64,000 nucleotides of DNA from Orthonyx spaldingii (lineage: Eukaryota; Chordata; Aves; Passeriformes; Orthonychidae). The notes beneath the pieces were generated by a model, which was not told where the DNA came from, ran no database searches, and saw nothing but the letters and a program-made list of their open reading frames with translations. The stretch's first letter is position 1. Each line of letters begins with the position of its first letter. Where the stretch lies: the NCBI GenBank assembly GCA_013397795.1, contig VZTJ01000523.1, positions 3,949,653-4,013,652 on the forward strand, read 5' to 3'. The translations under genes and the position numbers were made by a program. This document shows positions 40,890 through 64,000 of the stretch, piece by piece.

Positions 40890-41512
40890 TGTGGCAGTGA
40901 CCCAGCCTATGGCTGGAACACCATCTGGCCTGCCACGCCAGTCAGCCCCACCTGCCTTCTCCATGAAGATAAACGAAGACATCAAGTGGATAAATTATCC
41001 CCCTCAAGACAGTGACTCTGAGGGGGATGGGGAAAGCAGGGCAGGAGAACTGCCCACCATTTAGGCCTGTCCGAATTCTATCTCCTCCCCCATCCCTTCA
41101 TAATGTTTAAAATTCATTAAGTGCCAGAAAGTTCTGTTATGTCTGTACCCTAATTGGTTGGGTTTAATGTATTCCTCCCCTTGTTTATGTTCATTGGATG
41201 TTTGTAATTACATAATGTTTCCCCATTGGTTTGTTCATTGATCCTCCCCTTGGACCACCCCGTTTGTTTCCCTTAAAACCCTCTGCACCCTTTGTTCTGG
41301 GCCCTTGGTAGCCTTAGCTCTTGCTGCTACATTCTCCTGTCCCCTGGGGCAGGGAATAAAGACTGGGACTGCTGCTACTACGAGGCTGCAAGGCAGCTTG
41401 AGCACTGTGGGCAGACCAGGAGCTGCATTCACAGCTTTAGAGCTGGTCTAGCCCAAGCCAAGCACGGTTGTCGCCTGGAAGCCACCGGGCAGCTTGCGGA
41501 CCGACAGCGACA
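40890..41512 (+). mobile_element. Endogenous retroviral LTR, copy 1 (623 bp)
   Basis: It begins TGTGGCAG and ends GCGACA, so it has canonical TG...CA termini. It contains CCAAT-type motifs (CTAATTGG near 41150, CCATTGG near 41223), a TATA-like CTTAAAACC near 41273 and an AATAAA poly(A) signal at 41355-41360, in the order U3-R-U5 on the plus strand. There is no gag, pol or env sequence beside it, so it is LTR only. A small reading frame inside it (about 74 codons, present in both copies) is not a gene I would call. The LTR is antisense to SLC9A6. Confidence 0.85.
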
Positions 41513-41669
41513 GTAACCCATTAAATCATCATTGGTTAACTTTTTTTTCCTTTAATGTACTAACTGTACTGTTATTGGTGTCAAAAGTTGAGGCTTATGG
41601 GTAATGTGTTGGCAAGTTTACAGTGAGTGGATAAATTACTGAAGTCAAAGGGTCAGAGAAAAAGAGGAG
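41513..41669. repeat. A unit, copy 2 (157 bp)
   Basis: Flanked on both sides by LTR copies. It differs from copy 1 by one visible substitution (AGGCTTATGG against AGGTTTATGG). Confidence 0.9.
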
Positions 41670-42296
41670 TGTGGCAGTGACCCAGTCTATGGCTGGAACA
41701 CCATCTGGCCTGCCAGGCCAGTCAGCCCCACCTGCCTTCTCCATGAAGATAAACGAAGACATCAAGTGGATAAATTATCCCCCTCAAGACAGTGACTCTG
41801 AGGGGGATGGGGAAAGCAGGGCAGGAGAACTGCCCACCATTTAGGCCTGTCAATCCGAATTCTATCTCCTCCCCCATCCCTTCATAATGTTTAAAATTCA
41901 TTAAGTGCCAGAAAGTTCTGTTATGTCTGTACCCTAATTGGTTGGGTTTAATGTATTCCTCCCCTTGTTTATGTTCATTGGATGTTTGTAATTACATAAT
42001 GTTTCCCCATTGGTTTGTTCATTGATCCTCCCCTTGGACCACCCCGTTTGTTTCCCTTAAAACCCTCTGCACCCTTTGTTCTGGGCCCTTGGTAGCCTTA
42101 GCTCTTGCTGCTACATTCTCCTGTCCCCTGGGGCAGGGAATAAAGACTGGGACTGCTGCTACTACGAGGCTGCAAGGCAGCTTGAGCACCGTGGGCAGAC
42201 CAGGAGCTGCATTCACAGCTTTAGAGCTGGTCTAGCCCAAGCCAAGCACGGTCGTCGCCTGCAAGCCACCGGGCAGCTTGCGGACCGACAGCGACA
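41670..42296 (+). mobile_element. Endogenous retroviral LTR, copy 2 (627 bp)
   Basis: Same termini and internal signals as copy 1, with AATAAA at 42139-42144. The extra 4 bp (CAAT) and about five substitutions separate the two copies, roughly 1% divergence, which points to a recent duplication. Confidence 0.85.
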
Positions 42297-42453
42297 GTAA
42301 CCCATTAAATCATCATTGGTTAACTTTTTTTTCCTTTAATGTACTAACTGTACTGTTATTGGTGTCAAAAGTTGAGGTTTATGGGTAATGTGTTGGCAAG
42401 TTTACAGTGAGTGGATAAATTACTGAAGTCAAAGGGTCAGAGGAAGAGAGGAG
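42297..42453. repeat. A unit, copy 3 (157 bp)
   Basis: The last A copy. It ends AGAGGAAGAGAGGAG and passes into unique sequence (GGCTACCATAGCC) exactly where the other two copies pass into the LTR. The two A-to-G changes in the purine run separate it from copies 1 and 2. Confidence 0.9.
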
Positions 42454-42718
42454 GGCTACCATAGCCATGGTAAAATATCACCTTGTGGCCACCTCGCAGC
42501 AAATTTGCACCTCAGCTGGGAATGCCTGGGAGGGAGCCCCAGAGCAGCAGAACTGTCCTGCACGTTTTTTTGCACCAACTCTGTAAATTGAAGTCATAGT
42601 CAGGCTATACAGGAAAAAACAAGAGGTAGTTATTTATCATACCTCTTCGAAAAGGCAGAACAAACGTAAAACAGGATGTACAAGTGATGCAGTAAACCTA
42701 AAATCAACAGGTTCCTAC

Positions 42719-42765
42719 TTTTTTTTTCCTCCTTTTTTTGTTTGTTTTTTTTTTTTTTTTTTTTT
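42719..42765. repeat. T-rich low-complexity tract
   Basis: Almost pure T over 47 bp with a few C and G interruptions, ending in 22 or so uninterrupted T before AAACACA. On the minus strand it is an A tract inside the probable SLC9A6 3' UTR and could prime falsely in oligo-dT libraries. Confidence 0.8.
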
Positions 42766-43104
42766 AAACACATGAAGTTAAGTTACAGACATCATATAAA
42801 ATGCACACTCACTGTATGGAACTCCTGCATAGTAGGAAACAAAGGCCAGCGCTAATCCAACAGCTTTGTTAACAGCGGGATGCCATTTACAGGTGCAAGG
42901 AAGATGCCCCCAGTATATCCAAATATAAACAGAGCATTACCCCCCTTCTAGGGAAGTCCTATGGCAACACACATTTTGTTCAAAAGGGAAAAAGAAGCAT
43001 TTTCTTGGGGTTAAACTGCCAAAATAATTATCGTCTCACATCCATAAATTTAAGGCAATGTTACTTAGACCTGAGAAAATGAAGAAAAAAAAAAAAAGTG
43101 TAGA

Positions 43105-43110
43105 TTTATT
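43105..43110 (-). terminator. Candidate proximal poly(A) signal AATAAA for SLC9A6
   Basis: Complement of tttatt. Immediately downstream on the minus strand is a U-rich stretch (complement of the A run at about 43082-43097), which suits a downstream processing element. It would give a UTR of about 1.6 kb. Confidence 0.4.
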
Positions 43111-43730
43111 TTCTCAACTATACATATACACTTGAAACTTCAGGATTTCCTGTCTCCTCCAACTCTCAGGTGTTGCTGGGGAAAACAGCTGTGGGGACAC
43201 TGCTCTGAGGTCTCAGGGTCAGATCCTGAGAGATGCAGAGTTTGTTCCAAAGACAGCTAAAGGGAGCTGTGAGTGCTCAGACTCACCTGGCTCTCTTTCA
43301 TGTATTTTCATTTTAAATACCTCTGTTTAAGCCCTCTGGAGAGCATTAGCTCCAGAACGGGCCTGTAGTGCACCAGTAACCCTGAAAGGTTTGTATAGCA
43401 AAACTGTAGATAAAATAGACAATAAAATGACATACAGTAAATTTCCATGATTCCCCCTTTCCAGGAGAAAAAAGATGTCAGGGTTAACAGTTTCACTGCA
43501 CCTTTAGCCATTCCCATAACTACAGAATAAATCCTTTAACACTAGTGTGAAATCGCAAATTGTTCTGTGCTCTTCCTTGGAAAATAAAAAACGTAAAGTA
43601 AAACCAAAAATCAACTCGCGAACATTTCTCATTAAATGATAAAGAGACACGAGAAAGGTCGGGTGGGGACTGCAGACACACAGCATGCTAAGGAGTTACC
43701 AAAGTGCAATGGTTTCTGACTCTGCAGGAG

Positions 43731-43751
43731 GACGGACGGACAGACGGACGG
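43731..43751. repeat. Short (GACG)n/(GACA)n simple repeat
   Basis: About five tetranucleotide units with one A/G interruption in the SLC9A6 3' UTR region. Confidence 0.7.
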
Positions 43752-44751
43752 CTCCCCTTCAGTACCAGCTGGATGCCTCTGGAGAGCTCCGGAGGTACCG
43801 TGTGGATCTGTAGCCCTAAAGCTCAAGTTTGAGGTTGGCTGGGCTCCACAGCCCCGTGTGCAGCTGTGGCAGCTCTGCACGCCTTGGCTACAGCTGTGAC
43901 TGCAGGACAGGGACTCGCCCGTGCACAGACACGGCCGCTTCCCAAACGGGAAATTCAGTTGCCAAAAGAGCATTTGATGGCTGGTTCTAGAAAGCTGCTT
44001 GAGCCACAGCTGAAAGATGGACTCAGACCTAAAATCTGTGCACGCCTGGTGTAGTTTCTGTGGGATCGCCTCCTTCTCCTGAACACAACTACAGACACCA
44101 ACCATCCCTCTCTCCTGCTCCCCTCCGAGCAGCCAGACACCCGCAGCCTGTGCTGTCAGCTTTGGCCGGGGTCTGCCGTGAGCCCATTAAAGCAGGGCTT
44201 GGGCAGAGGGTCACTAAAAGGCAGAAAGTCTCCAGGTTCCCACAGTGAAACAAGTTTATCACCATCCACTGCCTGGTGAGAGGGTCTGTGGGCAGATTTT
44301 TTGCTGATATTTCAAACGTGACTATCTCCAAAGATCAGAGACCAAAAGAAACTCAACAATCCTCACCTGACTACAAAGCAATTTCCACTGCTCACCAGCA
44401 ACTCCCTACTCTCCTCTCCCAGGTTCAAAGGATGAACAGGGAGTCACAGCTCCTTTACTTACCCGCTGGGAACTAAACCCTTCATCAAATCACACATTAA
44501 CGAAGCTCACTGTGTGCAAAAGACTCTTACGCTAAAACAGTTCCACCCTACATAGTGCAGTCAACACAGTTTTTAACTTAAATTTGCAGCTTGTTCTTTA
44601 CAAGTGCTTGGCAGAGAATATTTATATTCTTCTGACACCATATAAATAATATTTATACAGCTTAGACATTTTGAGACATGCATTAGACTTTAGGTAGTAC
44701 ATACTTCTTGATCATATATGCAAATATTACTGTCAATTAAACCGAGCAACC

Positions 44752-58161
<13,410 letters not shown>

Positions 58162-61100
58162 CTGGGGAGGGACAGGGATCTGTGAGACAAACCCCAGCAA
58201 ACTCCCAGAATGAGCCCTCTGAGCGTGGGTGCAGCACCAGGATCCTGCCCAGCTGCTGAGCACAGCCACCAACCCAGAAATTGCCAGCGTGAATTGAACC
58301 ATCCTCAGCCCCCGTGAGCCGGGCGAATGCTCTGTGCTCCTGGGGAGTTTCTAACACAGCCATAGACAAGTCCTGAAGGATTTCAACTACCCAGCAATCA
58401 GTCAGACCCTCACTCCAGGGCAGCAAACAGCCAATATCAAGGGCATGCTGGGCTTTTTAGGGTGAGAACCTCGCACTGCTGGGCCAGGTGCTGCTCACAC
58501 GTGCCCAAACTGTGCCCTTTGCACCTTGAAACCTGACATTGACACACTAAACTCTTCATTTTGGCAGGGATTAAAGATGCCCAGCGACCACTCTGAACAC
58601 TCTGAGGCTGGCAAGCATCCTTCCTAAGGTGCTGCAGCACCATACAGCCTCCTCCCTGTTTTTATAAAACCACATTTTAAAATACAAACATATAAAACTG
58701 TTTCCTGATCCAGGCCGACCACCCAGATCTACTCCTTGCCCCTGCAAACTTCAGCTCTGCACCACAAGCAGCAGCCCCCGGGCAGCCCTGTGAGGCATCC
58801 CTGCCGGGCTCAGCTGCTAAGTAGGGGCATTCTGGGGTTAATTTACAAGTCAGCAATTTACAAGGCATTTTTCTTTTGTTGTCTGAGGTCTCGAATCCAG
58901 ATTCAAGTGTGTTGAGTGCTCTCCTGGCAGTGTTTTGACATCTGCAGGCTGGGGAAGAGGGGTGTCCCACAAGACACTTTTCCACGTAGCCTTCAGCACA
59001 AAAGGGTTTGGAAACTTCTTGATTAAGGCAGCCCCGAGCCGCCACAGAAATCCTGGATCTTAACCCCATCTCTGAACCACACATTTATGAAAAGCTTTCA
59101 GACACGTGGGAACTAAACACAGACCGCAAGGCTCTGAAGGCTTCTCCATTTGCCTCCCAGGACACTCCTGCTTCTTTACTGCTGCCTTAATTAAGACCTT
59201 GCTCTGTGCTTTCCTACAGGCAGGGCACAACCCCGACCGACGGGAACACTCAACTCTTCCTGTGCCACCACCTCTCGGGGAGCAGAGCCTGGGCAGGACA
59301 CTGTGGGCCCCAGCTCATTCAGCATCTCCTGCAGCCCAGTTCCTGATCTGCCAACCACTTTTTGACTTCTACTCCCTTGGCCACAGAGTTTTTCCAGGAC
59401 AAGATTTGCTGTTTTTCCTGATGGCCAGAAGAAAAGCCCCCACCTCCTGTCCCAGGGGTGCCACACACAGCAGGGCCACCAGAGCACACACCCAGGCCAG
59501 GAGCAGAGGCAGAGGAGGTGGCTGCACACAGAGTCACCACTGCTGACCCACCACAGCTCAGCTCAGGGACTGGGCAGACCCAAAACCCTGGTCTAATACA
59601 GCACTTTGCAGCACAGGTGAGCTACAAGGCTACCAATGCTTTTAAGCCATGCACCATCAACCAGGTGCTCACCACTTTGGGTTTTATCCTGCCCTGAATC
59701 ACCCCAGCAGTCACAGAACACTTCCCTCAGGGCACAGCCAGGCACCATCAGCTCCAGCAAGGAGAGCTTGGGGCACCTCACGCTGTGCAGAGCAGCTGAG
59801 AGCTGCTTTTACACCACCATCACTGAGAGGGGAGACACCAAAAGGAATTCTTCAGCTCACTTTTCTGCGTGCCTCTGCTCCTGTGATCTCCCAGTGCTCC
59901 AGAAATAAAAGTATAGAATGAAAGCACGTATGTCGAACACATCAAGATGCCACAGCATGTATTTACATGAGCATGTGGCAGTGGCTGCATGGCACCACAG
60001 CAGTGGGACACAACACCCCATTTTCCTTTCACCCACAGGATGACAATCCCAGAGGTACCACGGGAAACAACCAAAACCCTTCACTGGGATAAACAGAGTT
60101 TCAAAGGGTTATTTATATCTGCTTATGGCTATTAAGGTACACCACACTTTGCAGCCCTCCAGAACTACTTGGGGAGACTTCTAAAAAGTTTCTTCTTAAA
60201 AAAATAAGTGGATTTCAGATGTTCATGCAGGAATCAGAAACCAGCAGCTGCCTGCCCTTACTCAGATGGAAGGAAACCCACCCAGCAACCCCTTTAACAC
60301 CCGGGCTCAGCACTGTGAGATGAGAGGCCCCACAGGAGGAAGGAGGGACAGACACAAGGAGTCACTGCTGTGAATTCAGAAGGGATCCTGACTCACTCGC
60401 CTCTCCACTCTTAATCCCTGTCCCAAAGCAGTGCTACATCTGATAGCACCCCTGCTCCTCTGCCATCTCCTTATCCGGGCAGCTGTTCCTTGGCCCCGCA
60501 TGCCAGCCGTGCTCCAGACAGGGCCAAATTCCCACTCTGGCCAGAATGAAGTAAGGGAAAAGGGACAGATAAATCTACAATATCTGCAGAAGACCCCTGT
60601 TTGGGAGTCCCAAAATCAGACTTTTTGTCTTGCTCAGCCTCCCAGGCTGCCTGGGAGGCTGCCACAGCTCCCCAGACCAGGTGGGAAGAGACACCCACGT
60701 GCAAATACACAAATGCACAAACTGCTCCAGGCAGGCAGTGTGACCCTGCCAGCAGCCCCTGACACAGAGACACTGTCAGAGTCACCTGCAGGGCAAGCAC
60801 CCTGCTGCTCTGCTGGAAACCAATTATTCCACCAACATCAAATGGCCCCACCAGCAGCCCCTCCTGCCCCACGGTGGATCTGATCAACCCTCCCCACCCA
60901 ACGATGCTCACTGGAGGCACTTGGGACAAACCTGACAAGGTTTTCCAGACACCAAGTTCAGTCCTGAGCTCAGGCTCCCTGGACCAAGCCCAGGGGACCA
61001 TGTAGGTGCTCCTGGTTCTGCCAGGCTCTTAGGAAATGGTTCAGACTCTCCTGGCACTCACAGGGCTGCCCCAGCAGCAACCTGTAAGCCAGTATCGACG

Positions 61101-63371
61101 TGCTTTTGCAGCCAGAGGTTTTACAAAACTGAGCCCTGGGAGGGAGCTGGGCTGAGCAGAGGGAACCCAACACCGAGGAAGCTGCCAGCTGAAAGCTGCA
61201 AGGAGTTGAGCAGCTGAAGGCAAAGCCGGCAAATTAATTGAGTTCTTTTATGCAAAGTGCAAGAGATTATTTTCATTGCATTTCTCCTGACTTCATTAAA
61301 AAGAACAAAAGCCCATGGGCTTTTTTTTAAGGTGCTGTTGAACATTTCCGAGGTAATGTTTTAAGTGAAGACTAATATATTACCAAACCCAGCACTTAAC
61401 AACAATGGAAGCAGACAGGATCCCCAGGCGAGCATTAATCTGGACACCAAAAGGAAAGAAAAATGTAGCAACTGAAGACATCCTGACAACAAGCAGTTTA
61501 GACACACACAATCCAGGGGCCAAGTGGGAACAAGCACAAGAAAGCTAAACTTCTAGAGAAGCTCCTGCTTAACCTCCACCATCAGACTCTGAGAACTGAA
61601 ACAAAATTGTTCAATTAATCATCCTAAATGCTGAGTACCTCAGATGTGGGAACCTCATTTTAAACACTGGAATGAAGCTTAAGGGATACAAAGCATCTAT
61701 TGTCTATCACTGTGAAATTACTCCAGCAGGTGTCCAGCTCTTGAACATCAACTCTGAGCTGACAGTGTCATTTGCAAGATAGAAATCCACCTGGACCAAG
61801 AGCTCATAACTTCCAGTAAAACAAAGACAACAGGGAAACGGATGTATTTTGCCAAAAGAGATATATGCAAAAGTTTCATTCCACTTAGTTGTTGTTGGGT
61901 TTTTTGAACAGAAAAAGACAAGCTTTTGCAAATTGCTTCTCTTGCTCAGATTTCAGGGTCTGTTTTGCAGCCCCTCCACATTTGCAGTGAACTTCCTTGG
62001 GCTAAAAGCACCGCAGGGAGCCAGGGACAGCAACACCTGATTTCTTCCCTGCAGATTTTAAGTTGTCACTGTAAAACAACAGCATCTCACCACTCCTTGG
62101 GAATTACACATCCCTTTTCCTATGGCAGCTGCCACTACCTGAGAAGCAAATGCCAAAAGTCTTGATACTGGGGAAAACTTGGGATTTTCTGCATGATCAG
62201 ACAGGTGACATTACCGATTTCACCAGCAATTCTCTAGGCACAGTCTGCAGAAGAGCAGACAGAAAAGGTGCATTTTATGGATCAGCAGGAGACTGAAATG
62301 ACCCAGGTTGCGCTCTGAGAACAAAGTGAGCACTCAGGTAGGTCGGGGAGAGAAGAGCATCAAGAGAAAGAAAGCTCCAGGAGAAGAAGAGCAAGCTTAA
62401 GGGCAAGTGTGAAAGCACAAGAGGAACAGAAAGTCGCATGTCAGGAGCTCTGGGGCAGCAGGAGAGAGAAGACCTTCCATGCTGGAAGCATGTCCTGCCA
62501 CAGCACAGCTCCTGTCCCAGGAGGTGACCATCCCTGCCCTGGGCAGGAGGACAGAAACTTCTGAACCCCCCTGCACAGTGGCTGGAAGGAATCTGAAAAT
62601 GCAGAACAGTATTTTGTGCCCCTGAAAAAGCAGATCAGTGTTTGGTGCCTCTGGGCTGAAGCAAGTGTCTCCACCCCTTCATTTGGAAGGACACTTCCAA
62701 TTAACTGAAACTTGGGATCACAAAAGCCAGTGGCCCAAACAGGTCAAGTCACAGCCTTCAGATCCAAGCCTTCTGCTGGGTGGAGGATTTGGCCACGTCT
62801 GACTCTGTGTGGTCACACATCACCCCCAGCCAGCAAGGGTTGCACAGAGGACAGACACCAACTACAGCACGCAGCAGGAGATGCCTTCTCAATCCTAAAT
62901 TCAACAAATCTTCCCTAGATACAGATCCATGGCCATGTTAATCAATTCTTCAGCACACCTCCCAGTTCTACTTTGTTTGAACTCCAAGTCATGCCAGATA
63001 ACCCAGGGAGAGCCATCTATGGCCCCTCCATACAGTGCTTCAGGCCACTTCATGAGGCCATGTCACCTCAGTAAATCACATTAAAACCCAAATGTCTACA
63101 GCCCCACTGCACTGACCCACAGCCTTGCTCCTGTGGGAACACACTCCAAGAGGAGCTGCCACAGCAGGAGCAGGAACTCTAAAGGTAGGAGCTTGTGCAC
63201 ACAGGTCCCCAGGCAGCAGGATGGAAGGCTGCTGGCTCTGCAGGTCCCTGAGCATGGCAAAGGGTGGGAGAATCTCCCAAATGGCCTCTCCACTCTTCCT
63301 GGACAGCTTCTGGAAATTTGGATGCTCTAAAGACAGGGTGGAAACACAGCCTGTGGCCCCAGCGTGCAGCA

Positions 63372-63510
63372 TCACAGAATCACTGACGGGTTTGGGTCGG
63401 AAGGGGACCTTGATGCTCATCCAATTCCAACCCCCCTGCCATGGGCAGGGACACCTTCCACTAGACCAGGTTGCTCAGAGCCCCATCCAGCCCGGGATGC
63501 AAGGCTCCTG
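63372..63510 (-). mobile_element. CR1 retroposon 3' fragment
   Basis: The plus strand reads as the reverse complement of a CR1 3' end: CACAGAATCACTGACGGGTT, GGAAGGGGACCTTGATGCTC, TTCCAACCCCCCTGCCATGG, GCAGGGACACC, CACTAGACCAGGTTGCTCAG and CCCATCCAGCCCGGGATGC. It is closer to consensus than the copy at 1.1 kb, so probably younger. Confidence 0.92.
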
Positions 63511-63769
63511 ACCAGTGCAATGACCGGTCTGTGCTGCCCCAAGTGCTCACTCACGCCTGGAGCAGGTAAGTGGGACTCGCCAGTGCTCGGTGACGTGGTG
63601 GCCCATGACCCCACCAGCTTCACCCTGTGAGGCCGCCTGGAAAAACCCAACCAGTTCCTCACTGCCAGAGATTTGGGAGTAACTGCCTCGAGAGCCCTCC
63701 ATATCTAGGGTTTGGAAAACAACCAACCCTCCCTGCAGCAACACCCAGATAAGGCTCAGCACGGGACAC

Positions 63770-64000
63770 ACCAGCACGGCGCCGTCCGGGTGACACAGCA
63801 GCGTCCAGCTGCGCCCACCAGGGGATGTCCCGTGTCCCCCCGCACCCCTTCGCCCCCCAACCCCTGTCACAGCCCTTCGGCCAGGGGCCACCGGGCACTG
63901 ACTGCGAGAGCGGAGCGCTGCTGGTCCCCACCGGTGCTGCCGTGGGAGCGGCGGCCGGGCACGCACCCAGCAGAGCGGGGCTGGCCGGGATGGGGGTTCC
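63770..64000. promoter_or_regulatory. CpG-rich block at the right edge (probable margin of the SLC9A6 promoter CpG island)
   Basis: CpGs become frequent from about 63777 to the end (GGCGCCGTCCGGG, GCGAGAGCGGAGCGCTG, GAGCGGCGGCCGGGCACGC), unlike the CpG-poor intron to the left. This is what the border of a housekeeping-gene CpG island looks like, and exon 1 of SLC9A6 must lie to the right. No coding match is present in the block itself. Confidence 0.5.

Larger units (their letters stand above)
40733..42453 (+). repeat. Tandem A-L-A-L-A array (157-bp unit alternating with an LTR)
   Basis: The first unit (A+L) is 780 bp and the second 784 bp, followed by a third A of exactly 157 bp. GTAACCCATTAAATC marks each A start (40733, 41513, 42297); GAGGAG ends each A. 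Copies 1 and 2 differ by about six substitutions and one 4-bp insertion (CAAT, near 41851). Only A is present at both outer edges, and the L boundaries coincide exactly with LTR termini (TGTGG...GACA). The structure is described under the findings. Confidence 0.95.
40132..44751 (-). other. SLC9A6: Probable SLC9A6 3' untranslated region (outer limit uncertain)
   Basis: This begins just past the SLC9A6 stop. Minus-strand AATAAA signals occur at 43110-43105 and 40137-40132. The nearer signal would give a UTR of about 1.6 kb. The farther one, after subtracting the roughly 1.56-kb inserted LTR array, gives about 3.05 kb, close to the 2.5-3 kb I recall for mammalian SLC9A6. The segment has no reading frames of note on the minus strand, is AT-rich, and carries a poly(T) tract at 42719-42765. 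Which signal is used cannot be seen from sequence alone. Confidence 0.5.
58162..64000 (-). other. SLC9A6: SLC9A6 intron 1 (part), no exon 1 found
   Basis: The first coding exon, which should end in HETGLAMIYG or similar, is not visible on the minus strand between 58162 and 64000, so the intron reaches at least to near the right edge. It contains one CR1 fragment and ends in CpG-rich sequence. Reading frames here (for example 176 codons near 60.5-61.0 kb and 139 near 63.5-64.0 kb) resemble no protein I know. Confidence 0.7.

Noticed and set aside
41292..41516. Repeated 74-codon frame in both LTR copies
   Set aside because: It sits in the R/U5 part of the LTR, has no retroviral protein motif, and is duplicated only because the LTR is.
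40890..41669. Interpretation as a miniature LTR retrotransposon (LTR-157-LTR)
   Set aside because: The 157-bp unit also occurs outside both LTRs and meets unique DNA at both ends, and no primer-binding site follows the first LTR. The long target-duplication model fits better, though it is not proven.
60471..61001. 176-codon minus-strand frame in SLC9A6 intron 1, considered as exon 1
   Set aside because: It lacks the hydrophobic first helix and the HETGLAMIYG end required of NHE6 exon 1, and no donor in the right phase (1) was seen.
63547..63966. 139-codon minus-strand frame in the right-edge CpG block, considered as SLC9A6 exon 1
   Set aside because: Arg/Gly-rich translation without NHE6 features, and part of it is close to CR1-derived sequence. 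More likely chance coding in GC-rich DNA.

Overview
The window is vertebrate nuclear DNA, almost certainly from a bird. It carries CR1 retroposon 3' ends in both orientations, a young LTR pair, and parts of two adjacent genes in the order SLC9A6 then FHL1. Both genes are read right to left (minus strand). The same order and relative orientation is known from human Xq26; the homologous avian segment is on chicken chromosome 4 (4A in songbirds). The chromosome and the exact bird group are inferred, not shown by the window.

Left end (1-7144): the first shared coding exon of FHL1 (four and a half LIM domains 1) lies at 152-333, and the rest of that gene is beyond the left edge. About 6.8 kb upstream, at 7123-7144, is a tiny alternative first coding exon. 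Its reading frame joins exactly to the FHL1 exon and gives the 16-residue N-terminal extension known for a mammalian FHL1 isoform.

Middle (about 7.1-40 kb): no recognisable protein-coding gene. This is the FHL1 upstream region and the intergenic space. It holds two CR1 fragments, a 21-N assembly gap between A runs, and two CpG-dense segments (about 18.6-18.9 kb and 25.85-26.5 kb) that look like minus-strand promoters or first exons, possibly for FHL1.

Right part (about 40-64 kb): SLC9A6, encoding the endosomal Na+/H+ exchanger NHE6. I placed 15 consecutive coding exons (exons 2-16 if the human numbering holds), from 58161 down to the stop at 44752. They total 1784 nt and give 594 residues of uninterrupted frame. 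Exon 1 is not in the window, although a CpG-rich stretch at the right edge suggests the promoter is close. Three introns carry textbook U12-type (minor spliceosome) signals: one AT-AC and two GT-AG. One further intron has a GC donor. The 96-nt (32-codon) alternative segment that separates the NHE6.0 and NHE6.1 forms is preserved.

Beyond the SLC9A6 stop, in what is probably its 3' UTR or just past it, lies an unusual array at 40733-42453. A 157-bp unit (A) alternates with a 623/627-bp LTR (L) as A-L-A-L-A, and the copies are about 99% identical. It looks like a recent LTR insertion flanked by an abnormally long target duplication, later amplified in tandem. No RNA genes, CRISPR arrays or prokaryotic features were seen.
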